The notes under the pieces: model-generated
Database searches by the model: none
What the model was told of the DNA's origin: nothing
What the model saw: only the letters and a program-made list of their open reading frames with translations
Assembly (NCBI GenBank): GCA_024405065.1
Contig: JAKSPF010000074.1
Location: 1 to 6,389, forward strand
Length of the DNA: 6,389 bases
Direction: 5' to 3'
DNA from: Sphaerochaetaceae bacterium
Lineage (GTDB): Bacteria; Spirochaetota; Spirochaetia; Sphaerochaetales; Sphaerochaetaceae
Program-made: the position numbers and the translations under genes
Shown: positions 1 through 5,272 of the stretch, in pieces
How the letters are laid out: each line of letters begins with the position of its first letter
How positions within the stretch are numbered: the first letter of the stretch is position 1

Positions 1-182
1 TTATGAATTTCTTCTGGATTAATAAGAAATGAAATGATATTACTGTGTTGATTCTCTAAATGATGCCTGTTCATAATTTCTGCAATATTCATAGTTCCAG
101 GAGCATCATGTTTTTTGTTCATTACTTTTGAAGAAATATTGCTCATAACTTCAAAAACAGTATTAATTTCTCTTATATCCAT
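1..182 (-). CDS. N-terminal part of a PD-(D/E)XK nuclease-family protein (PF14281-like), cut by window edge
   Basis: An open frame starts at ATG 182-180 and runs off the left edge after 60 complete codons. The start is supported by a Shine-Dalgarno GAAGGGG (190-196) seven bases upstream. The visible protein has a charged, Met-rich helix-forming start, then residues 33-60, which contain NQHSNIISFLINPEEIH. This matches what I know of the N-terminus of PD-(D/E)XK nuclease superfamily members of the PDDEXK_4 type, where an E/R-x-x-HSxFLaWLLdPxxxHG segment precedes the nuclease core. The catalytic D...ExK residues would lie beyond the window, so activity cannot be judged. The first 180 bases contain 49 G/C (27 percent), clearly more AT-rich than the neighbouring operon, which hints at a separate origin. 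It is separated from the operon by a hairpin and a gene remnant, so it is probably transcribed separately. Function in this family is mostly unassigned; a defence role is only a guess. Confidence 0.62.
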   Translation of the reverse strand, partial: MDIREINTVFEVMSNISSKVMNKKHDAPGTMNIAEIMNRHHLENQHSNIISFLINPEEIH

Positions 183-189
183 AATTATT

Positions 190-196
190 CCCCTTC
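190..196 (-). promoter_or_regulatory. Ribosome binding site of the partial nuclease-like gene
   Basis: GAAGGGG on the minus strand, seven bases before ATG 182. It fixes the start of the truncated gene at the left edge and argues that this short frame is really translated. It lies just downstream of the stop codon of the CDF-like remnant (198-200). Confidence 0.6.
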
Positions 197-197
197 G

Positions 198-323
198 TTA
201 AGAAAAAAAACTTTCTTTGGTTCCTGCATCATGGACGGCATCAGACATTGCCACACTTTTAGTCCATGCACCGCTTATAATTTCTGCTATTGCAAACAGA
301 AAATTGAGTAAAATGCCATAGAG
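198..323 (-). pseudogene. Remnant of a cation diffusion facilitator (CDF) transporter, TM1-TM2 region
   Basis: On the minus strand a 41-codon stretch is open from 323 to a TAA at 198-200, with no start codon at its beginning and a TGA directly upstream inside the hairpin stem. It reads as a hydrophobic segment (LYGILLNFLFAIAEIISG) followed by WTKSVAMSDAVHDAG. This follows the order of TM1 and the start of TM2 in CDF (cation efflux) proteins: ILLNxLFxIxExxxG, then SxALxxDAxHDxGD. The metal-binding Asp and His of the DAxHD motif are present. Compared with the usual SVAILSDAVHD spacing one residue is missing, the expected Asp after HDAG is replaced by Thr, and the frame ends seven residues later in unrelated sequence (KESFFS). 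A complete CDF protein has about 300 residues, so this is a decayed internal fragment. It begins exactly at the edge of the 321-363 hairpin. Recognition rests on motif reading only. Confidence 0.55.
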
Positions 324-363
324 TCAATTGCAAAATTTCATTCATGAATTTTGCAATTGACTC
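321..363. repeat. 17-bp perfect hairpin (palindromic element A, copy 1)
   Basis: The arm GAGTCAATTGCAAAATT (321-337) is perfectly complementary to 347-363, with a 9-base loop. It lies 18 bases past the stop codon of the oxidoreductase, in the place of an operon terminator. On the minus strand, however, it is followed by TATGGCATTTTAC, not a clean T-run; on the plus strand it is followed by a T-rich stretch (gttatttttcggtttttttt). It may therefore stop transcription coming from the left, protect the 3' end of the operon mRNA, or simply be a repeat. A relative with one compensated base pair lies at 5177-5208. Confidence 0.85.
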
Positions 364-381
364 GTTATTTTTCGGTTTTTT

Positions 382-1431
382 TTATTCCTTCAGTTTTACA
401 ACCTTACCTGTCTTTGCACTTTCATAGGCAGCACAAATAATTTTTACAGATTGACTTGCGCTTTCACCGGAAACTTCAGGTTCTGTCCCCTCATCCAAAG
501 ATTTAACAAAAGCCTCAAAAAGGTGTTGATGCGGAACATAACTGATAGCCGCAGGATCTGCAGCTCCTCCGCCTGATGTTGTATTGTTGAGAAACTTTTC
601 CCTTATCTGTTTATCGGCTTCGGTTTCTTCGGCAAACTCCCACTTGATAATACTTTCTTCCTCAATAATCACACTGCCCTTTGTCCCCATTACTTCAATT
701 CGTTTGAGAAAACCCGGATATGCACATGTAGTACCTTCAATAGTTCCTACAGCACCGTTTTTGAATCTCAGAACAGCTGCGGCAGTATCTTCAACTTCTA
801 TTCTCTCATGTCCCAAAGTTTCCGCAAAAGCAAAAACTTCTGAAACAGGACCCATCACCCACTGAAGAAGATCAATGGCATGAATCCCCTGATTCATAAA
901 GCATCCGCCTCCGTCCATCTTCCAAGTACCTCTCCATGCACCGCTGTCATAGTATTCCTGACTTCTGTACCATTTGATTTGTGCATCTGCAAAAGAGATT
1001 TTACCGAATCTTCCGTCTTCCACAGCCTTTTTTAACAGTTTTGCAGACTCGTGATATCTTGACGGAAAGACTCCGGAAAGCTTTACGTTATTCTTTTTAC
1101 AAGCTTCAATAATTCCGGCGCAACGTTCAGGAGTTATTTCCAGAGGTTTTTCCACTATCACATGTTTCTTTGCATTTGCCGCAGCAACAGCACCGTCAAG
1201 ATGCAGACCGCTGGGAGTTGCAACGGTACAGATATCAATATCGGGATCATTAAGGAAATCTTCTATTTTTTCATATCCCCTGCAATTGTGTTTTACACCG
1301 AATTGAGCCGCTTTGCCCGGAACCGGATCAAAACCCGCAACAAGTTTACAGCCTTCCATATGCTCTATAGCCTGAGCATGAAACTCTGCAATCATTCCTA
1401 CACCGATAATACCAAAACCTTTAATAGCCAT
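382..1431 (-). CDS. Gfo/Idh/MocA-family NAD(P)-dependent oxidoreductase
   Basis: A 349-residue cytoplasmic dehydrogenase of the family's usual length. Residues 1-120 form the Rossmann domain: the dinucleotide motif GIIGVGMIAEFHA (7-19, GxGxxA form), ATPSGLH (71-77) and the EKP motif at 94-96, whose Lys95 is the usual catalytic or substrate-orienting lysine. The C-terminal alpha/beta domain contains WRGTWKMDGGG (166-176), NQGIHAIDLLQW (180-191) with the conserved Asp173, Asp187 and His184, and MGTKG near residue 250. Such enzymes oxidise or reduce a hydroxyl on a sugar, inositol or sugar acid. The WRGTW-x-x-DGGG-x-x-x-NQGIH form resembles inositol/sugar and nucleotide-sugar-uronate dehydrogenases, but substrate cannot be assigned. 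The ATG start is supported by GGAGG eleven to seven bases upstream. It is the last gene of the operon, 20 bp after the second TIM-barrel gene; in this context a catabolic oxidation step is the likely role. Confidence 0.95.
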   Translation of the reverse strand: MAIKGFGIIGVGMIAEFHAQAIEHMEGCKLVAGFDPVPGKAAQFGVKHNCRGYEKIEDFLNDPDIDICTVATPSGLHLDGAVAAANAKKHVIVEKPLEITPERCAGIIEACKKNNVKLSGVFPSRYHESAKLLKKAVEDGRFGKISFADAQIKWYRSQEYYDSGAWRGTWKMDGGGCFMNQGIHAIDLLQWVMGPVSEVFAFAETLGHERIEVEDTAAAVLRFKNGAVGTIEGTTCAYPGFLKRIEVMGTKGSVIIEEESIIKWEFAEETEADKQIREKFLNNTTSGGGAADPAAISYVPHQHLFEAFVKSLDEGTEPEVSGESASQSVKIICAAYESAKTGKVVKLKE

Positions 1432-1451
1432 AAATATACCCTCCTGACTTT

Positions 1452-2273
1452 TTATCCTTGTAAGGAACTTTCTGAAGTTCCCTCCAAAGCAACTTTTACA
1501 CTTTCAAGAATTTTCCTCAGATTTACATTTTCCGAAGGAAGCTCTGTTTCAAAAGAAACCGAATCATCATAGCCAAGTTCTTTCAGACGAGCCAATGCAC
1601 AATATATGTATTCATCGGATTGCTCCGGAACTCTTCTGTTCGCACCTGCAATATGAATATGTCTTATGTAATCAATGCATTGATTCAGAGAATCAATCGG
1701 CTCTGCGTTATTCATCATATGATGCAAGTCTGCCATAAGAGAACAGTTCTTATCATCTACCCTATTTACAAGTTCAAGCCCCTCAGCAAGCGATATTCCC
1801 AAATTGCACAGATTCTTACTGAGCGTTTCTATACAAACCGTCATTGAATATTTTTTCGTTTCCGGAAGAATTACATTTCTCAGCAATTCAACAAACTGTT
1901 CAGAAGCATCTTCTTTTGTCTGATCTGTCCCGAAAGTACGGGCAGCACCGCTTCCCAAAATCAGTTTTCTGATTCCAAGAGCATCACACCTCCTCAGAAC
2001 AACATCCAAATAACGTTTTATCTTTTCAAAATCAACATCTTTTCCTACAAGTTTTATTGAGTCAGGAAAAAAATTGCAGGCAGAAGGACCTGCAAGACCA
2101 TTCCGCTTTACATTTTCAACCAAATTTCCGAATCCCGAATCCGTCATGTTGCAGAAAGTCATCAACGGAAATTCTACAAAATCAAAACCGGCTTCCTTAA
2201 TCATGGGAAGCAAATTATCGCCCAACAAAAAATGAGGATTTGTTGAAAAACCTGTACAATAACCGTATTTCAT
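1452..2273 (-). CDS. Sugar phosphate isomerase/epimerase (AP_endonuc_2 TIM barrel), ketose 3-epimerase-like
   Basis: A 273-residue single-domain TIM barrel of the xylose-isomerase-like superfamily (PF01261). The four divalent-metal ligands used by D-tagatose/D-allulose 3-epimerases can be placed in order and spacing: Glu149 (VCIETLS), Asp182 (LMADLHHM), His207 (HIHIAG) and Glu242 (SFETEL); Glu149 and Glu242 would be the catalytic acid/base pair. DLHHM and the NRRVP loop (212-216) correspond to substrate-binding DxxHMN and nearby Arg in those epimerases. Early landmarks are the N-terminal strand KYGYCTG and VEFPL (33-37). It could instead isomerise or dehydrate a related keto compound; sequence alone does not decide. 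Its ATG overlaps the stop codon of the preceding TIM-barrel gene (TAATG) and has no Shine-Dalgarno of its own, so it is probably translated by coupling. The last ten residues (EGTSESSLQG) are encoded by a palindromic stretch that resembles an intergenic repeat at 5222-5265, suggesting an acquired C-terminus. Confidence 0.9.
   Translation of the reverse strand: MKYGYCTGFSTNPHFLLGDNLLPMIKEAGFDFVEFPLMTFCNMTDSGFGNLVENVKRNGLAGPSACNFFPDSIKLVGKDVDFEKIKRYLDVVLRRCDALGIRKLILGSGAARTFGTDQTKEDASEQFVELLRNVILPETKKYSMTVCIETLSKNLCNLGISLAEGLELVNRVDDKNCSLMADLHHMMNNAEPIDSLNQCIDYIRHIHIAGANRRVPEQSDEYIYCALARLKELGYDDSVSFETELPSENVNLRKILESVKVALEGTSESSLQG
1464..1481. repeat. Short palindrome inside the 3' end of a TIM-barrel gene (element B-like)
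   Basis: The arms GGAACTT (1464-1470) and AAGTTCC (1475-1481) form a 7-bp stem with a 4-base loop, encoding the last residues of the gene ending at 1452. The word TGAAGTTCCCT at 1473-1483 also occurs at 5254-5264 in the tctC-tctB gap palindrome, and the opposite arm ends there as AAGGGAACTTC versus AAGGAACTTTC here. This suggests a shortened copy of the same element that has become coding sequence. Confidence 0.5.
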
Positions 2274-3088
2274 TATCTGAATTGAATTTCCAGCTCTGTG
2301 AGCATTCTTTTCACGGAAGAAACTGCATCGTTATATTTTTCAGGAGATGTATTTCCCCCGAACTGTCCTGCAAGATCAAGATGAGGTTCCATTGAAATAA
2401 ACAAATCTCTGTCTCTGAGTCTGTCAAAAACTTCCCTGATATGAGAAATACCTGTTCCCGGAATACTCATAGAATGATCATGTCCGGAATAATCCTTAAC
2501 ATGAACGTACGTAATATAGGGATGCATGATTTTTTCAGCTTCAAGAGCATCTTCTCCGGCTACAGAATAATTTGCAGGGTCAAAAACAAGCCCGAAATAA
2601 TCTGATTTCAGAGTTGCCGCAATTTCAGCAGACTCTCTACTCTTTTCTCCGTAAATATTTGACTCGTTTTCATGAAGTAGAACAATATTATTGTCTCTGG
2701 CAAAATCTGCCATTTTTTTAAGACGATTCATCACTTCATCTCTGTACTCAAGAATTTTTCCGTTTCTTGAATAGAATGAAAAAACCCTCACCTTATTGCA
2801 ACCGAAATATTTAGCCAAATGGAAAGCCCTTTCAAGACGTTTCATTTCAAAGTCAATGGAATCTTCAATATAGGTCTTATTTATAGGCGAACCGATACAT
2901 GATACTTTAATCCCGTATCTGTCGGAAATCTCCTTGACTCTATCAACCTGATTATCCGTAAGATCCATGACATTGACAGCCCATGCAGACCTTAATTCAA
3001 AATAGGTAAGATTCATTTTTTTCCAACATTGCATCTGAATTTCAAAATCAGAACTCAGTTCATCTGAAAAACCTGTAATTGTAAACAT
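2273..3088 (-). CDS. Sugar phosphate isomerase/epimerase (AP_endonuc_2 TIM barrel), IolE/hydroxypyruvate-isomerase-like
   Basis: A 271-residue cytoplasmic TIM barrel of the same PF01261 superfamily as its neighbour, but clearly a different subfamily: the two proteins share motif order, not close sequence. It starts with TGFSDELSSDF (4-14), a GF(S/A)DE opening often seen in proteins annotated as sugar phosphate isomerase/epimerase, and has FELRSAW (30-36). Likely metal ligands are Glu140 (LLHENE), Asp170 (VFDPAN), His196 (YVHVKD) and Glu234 (SMEPH). The VHVKDY-x8-PGTG section (195-213) is typical of inosose dehydratase- and hydroxypyruvate isomerase-like members, where it closes the active site. 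The reaction may be epimerisation, isomerisation or dehydration of a keto sugar or keto acid; the substrate is unknown. The ATG follows tctA by 8 bp with AAAGG close upstream. Its TAA stop shares one base with the start of the next gene, so the two TIM-barrel enzymes are probably made in fixed ratio. Confidence 0.92.
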   Translation of the reverse strand: MFTITGFSDELSSDFEIQMQCWKKMNLTYFELRSAWAVNVMDLTDNQVDRVKEISDRYGIKVSCIGSPINKTYIEDSIDFEMKRLERAFHLAKYFGCNKVRVFSFYSRNGKILEYRDEVMNRLKKMADFARDNNIVLLHENESNIYGEKSRESAEIAATLKSDYFGLVFDPANYSVAGEDALEAEKIMHPYITYVHVKDYSGHDHSMSIPGTGISHIREVFDRLRDRDLFISMEPHLDLAGQFGGNTSPEKYNDAVSSVKRMLTELEIQFR

Positions 3089-3096
3089 AAGAACCT

Positions 3097-4593
3097 TTAT
3101 ACCTTGTTTTTCTTCAACTTGGCAAACAACTTTGCAAACAAACCCGTCTGTGCAAGAATCATAACCAGAATTACAATAATGAAGAAAACACAGATAGGAC
3201 TTTGAAACATGGGAACAACAGAACCATGTGAAAGTCTTAATCCTCTTCTGAGATTCTGGTCGGTCATACTTCCCATAATCACACCCAAAAGAAACGGCGA
3301 TGACGGGAAACCCATACCGGAAAGAACAAGTCCGAGCAAACCGAACACAAACATAACCTTAACGTCAAACATATTGTAGTTTATAAGGTAGGAACCTATT
3401 ACACAGAGAACAAAAATCATAGGCATAAGAATCTTTTTACTTAAACCCAAAATCTTAACAGTCACTCTGGAAATCAGTAATGCAAGTGCCCACATGGCAA
3501 TAGCAGAAACTGCAAGATAAATACCGATTCTGTAAACAAAATCAGGAGTTTCCGTCATCAACAGCGGACCGGGTCTGTAACCGTGCATATAGAATGCCGC
3601 AAGAAGAACTGCCGCAGGAGCGGATCCCGGCACGGCAAGGGAAAGAACGGGAATAATTGCACCGCCGATACAGGAATTGTTACCGGTTTCTGCAGAAATA
3701 ACCCCGAGTTCGTGACCTTTTCCGAATCTTTCAGAATCCTTGGCTGTATTTTTGGACGCCCAATAACTCAACCAACCTCCGACATCTTCTCCTACACCGG
3801 GAATAATACCGACACACACCCCCAGAAAGGCACTTCTTATTACAGCAACAATGTTTTTTCCGACAAGTTTAAAACCTTTTCCTACTTCAAATCTGGACAT
3901 CTTCTGCATTTCATCCTTTGAATTCTGCTTGAAAGATTTTATGATTTCAGGAAAACCGAAGAGCCCTATCATTACGGGAATAAGCTGGATTCCCGCCATC
4001 ATATTCACATTACCGTAAGAAAATCTGGGATATGTATCAACAACATCAAGACCTATCATTGCAACAATAAGTCCCATTATTCCGCTGATCCACCCTTTAA
4101 GAGGTTCCCCGTTTGATGTAAGTGAACCGCAGATCATAATACCGAAAATTGATATAAGGAAAAATTCCCAACTTTTGAATTTAAGAGCAAAAGCCGTAAG
4201 AATAGGAGTTAATGTAAGCACAAAAACAACACTTATAACAGTTCCAAGCATACTTGACGTTGTTGCAAGAAAAATAGCTAAACCGCCATCTCCTCTTTTT
4301 GCCATAGGATGTCCGTCAAGTGCAGTTGCCGCAGAGGCCGGAGTTCCCGGAATGTTAATCAGAATTGCACTCTGACAACCACCCGAAATAGCACCGACGT
4401 AAACAGACACAAGAGCAATAATAGCCGTCTGCGTAGGAAAGTTATAAGTAAGACCTGTAAGCAAGGCTATGGCCATTGTAGCAGAGAGTCCCGGCAACAT
4501 TCCCATCAAAAGACCTGACAAGGTTGCAAGTAACATAACCAGAATATTATAAGGCTGGAAAGATGTTGCAATAGCCTGAAGTAAATACTGCAT
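3097..4593 (-). CDS. tctA: Tripartite tricarboxylate transporter, large permease subunit TctA
   Basis: A 498-residue, very hydrophobic inner-membrane protein of the normal TctA length (PF01970), expected to have about 12 membrane segments. Family signatures are all visible: GLLMGMLPGLSATMAIALL (27-45); YVGAISGG followed by NIPGTPASAATALDGHP (80-96); the second-half counterpart GVCVGIIPGVGEDVGGW (258-274); FGKGHELGV (290-298); ETGNNSCIGGAIIP (302-315); LAVPGSAPAAVLL (319-331) and HGYRPGPLL (337-345). The paired PG motifs in the two halves reflect the internal duplication known for this family. It works with TctB and the binding protein TctC as a secondary, ion-driven importer of small organic acids or related compounds. 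The central GVGEDVGGW, with an acidic pair instead of the small residues common in citrate TctA, places it in a subfamily I associate with catabolic gene clusters. The ATG has AGGAG seven bases upstream and lies 9 bp after tctB. Confidence 0.97.
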   Translation of the reverse strand: MQYLLQAIATSFQPYNILVMLLATLSGLLMGMLPGLSATMAIALLTGLTYNFPTQTAIIALVSVYVGAISGGCQSAILINIPGTPASAATALDGHPMAKRGDGGLAIFLATTSSMLGTVISVVFVLTLTPILTAFALKFKSWEFFLISIFGIMICGSLTSNGEPLKGWISGIMGLIVAMIGLDVVDTYPRFSYGNVNMMAGIQLIPVMIGLFGFPEIIKSFKQNSKDEMQKMSRFEVGKGFKLVGKNIVAVIRSAFLGVCVGIIPGVGEDVGGWLSYWASKNTAKDSERFGKGHELGVISAETGNNSCIGGAIIPVLSLAVPGSAPAAVLLAAFYMHGYRPGPLLMTETPDFVYRIGIYLAVSAIAMWALALLISRVTVKILGLSKKILMPMIFVLCVIGSYLINYNMFDVKVMFVFGLLGLVLSGMGFPSSPFLLGVIMGSMTDQNLRRGLRLSHGSVVPMFQSPICVFFIIVILVMILAQTGLFAKLFAKLKKNKV

Positions 4594-4602
4594 ACAAAAC
4601 TC

Positions 4603-5109
4603 CTATTCCGGAAGTGCGGCACCGAAGCCGTACTTGAAAAGTAAAATAATCAGTCCCACAATGAGAACTGCAAGAGCTATTGCTTTCCAGACTTTTCCGA
4701 TTTTAAGGAACAGATACATTACAATGAGAAAAATCAGTGATGCTGCCCAAAAAGGCAAAAACTCTACAAGAAAAAAGCTATATATAAACATAATCACAGC
4801 ACCGATGCCCATATTGAGAACATCCTTGTTGAATGCTGTTTCAGTCCAATTTTTAAATTCAGTCTTTCTGGCAGAAAGAGCTTCTTTGAATTTTTCTCCT
4901 TTGAAACTGGAGACAAGAAGCAGAACAGAGGTAAAAATCAGGGCAATTCCCAAAATAAAAGGCAGGAATCCCGGAGATACCGTAAATACGGTAATGTTAT
5001 AGGGTCTCTTAGCTGCAGTACGATAAATATGAAGTCCCTCACAGACTACATAAGTTCCTACAACGATAAGAATAATTGAAAAAATAAAATCTTTTAGTTT
5101 TTTTTCCAT
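4603..5109 (-). CDS. tctB: Tripartite tricarboxylate transporter, small membrane subunit TctB
   Basis: A 168-residue membrane protein of the usual TctB size (PF07331). Hydrophobic segments lie at about residues 8-25, 47-68, 96-115, 118-136 and 142-160; the last three may be four-helix-topology variants joined by very short loops. The motif SPGFLPFILGIALI (45-58) is the conserved GPgffPlllg signature, and the end FKYGFGAALPE matches the usual C-terminal helix ending in LP. The charged linker 69-95 should face the cytoplasm. TctB pairs with TctA in the inner membrane; its exact role in transport is poorly known in the family. The ATG has only a weak GGAA-type ribosome binding site (5115-5119) and sits 15 bases after a small hairpin (5125-5139), so its initiation may be less efficient than that of tctC. 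It starts the tightly packed five-gene block. Confidence 0.93.
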   Translation of the reverse strand: MEKKLKDFIFSIILIVVGTYVVCEGLHIYRTAAKRPYNITVFTVSPGFLPFILGIALIFTSVLLLVSSFKGEKFKEALSARKTEFKNWTETAFNKDVLNMGIGAVIMFIYSFFLVEFLPFWAASLIFLIVMYLFLKIGKVWKAIALAVLIVGLIILLFKYGFGAALPE

Positions 5110-5143
5110 TTTATATTCCGAAAAGCAACTTTACGTTGCCGTC

Positions 5144-5173
5144 AAAAAATCAGGCTGTCGCAAACGCCACAGC
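5144..5173 (-). terminator. Terminator-like stem with T-run between tctC and tctB
   Basis: On the minus strand GCTGT (5173-5169) pairs with ACAGC (5158-5154). Inside it, one G-G mismatch is followed by two further pairs closing a GTTT loop. Four bases later comes a run of six T (5149-5144). The stem is short and interrupted, so it is more likely a leaky attenuator than a full terminator. It sits 35 bases before the tctB start and would reduce read-through from tctC. Confidence 0.45.
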
Positions 5174-5176
5174 ATA

Positions 5177-5208
5177 GAGCCAATTTCAAAATATTTTGCA
5201 ATTGGCTC
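5177..5208. repeat. Hairpin, palindromic element A, copy 2
   Basis: The arms 5177-5192 (GAGCCAATTTCAAAAT) and 5193-5208 (ATTTTGCAATTGGCTC) pair over 16 bases with one mismatch (5186/5199); the AT-rich tip opens as the loop. The right arm matches copy 1 (348-363) at 15 of 16 bases, and the one difference is balanced by a change in the left arm, so pairing is kept. Both copies are preceded by CATAG on the plus strand, so they lie in the same orientation. Confidence 0.8.
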
Positions 5209-5221
5209 CCTGAATTTATTA

Positions 5222-5265
5222 AAGGGAACTTCTGAAAACCGCATGATGATTTTTGAAGTTCCCTT
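5222..5265. repeat. Palindromic element B, directly after tctC; possible tctC terminator or mRNA stabiliser
   Basis: The arms AAGGGAACTTC (5222-5232) and GAAGTTCCCTT (5255-5265) are perfectly complementary over 11 bp. After a 2-base bulge, AAAA (5235-5238) can pair with TTTT (5251-5254), leaving a 12-base loop. It begins 7 bases after the tctC stop codon. On the minus strand it is followed by TTTAATAAATT, only a weak T-tract, so it is either a weak terminator or a 3' stabilising hairpin for the tctC message. A short related palindrome occurs at 1464-1481. Confidence 0.6.
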
Positions 5266-5272
5266 CTATTAA

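Larger units (their letters stand above)
5110..5272. other. Intercistronic region between tctC and tctB rich in hairpins
   Basis: This 163-bp gap has no gene; a 14-codon frame starting with ATG on the minus strand (around 5176) has no ribosome binding site. In transcript order it holds a long palindrome just after the tctC stop (5222-5265), a second hairpin (5177-5208), a terminator-like stem with T-run (5144-5173), and a 5-bp hairpin GCAAC-5-GTTGC (5125-5139) before tctB. Such a gap inside an otherwise tightly packed operon suggests control of the ratio between the binding protein and the downstream membrane and enzyme genes. Confidence 0.7.

Noticed and set aside
321..380. Classical intrinsic terminator of the operon
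   Set aside because: The stem is strong, but the T-rich tract lies on the plus-strand side; on the operon strand it is followed by TATGGCATTTTAC, so only a hairpin/repeat is claimed.
5133..5177. 14-codon minus-strand frame in the tctC-tctB gap beginning with ATG next to the hairpin
   Set aside because: No Shine-Dalgarno, and it overlaps the terminator-like structure; more likely repeat sequence than a leader peptide.
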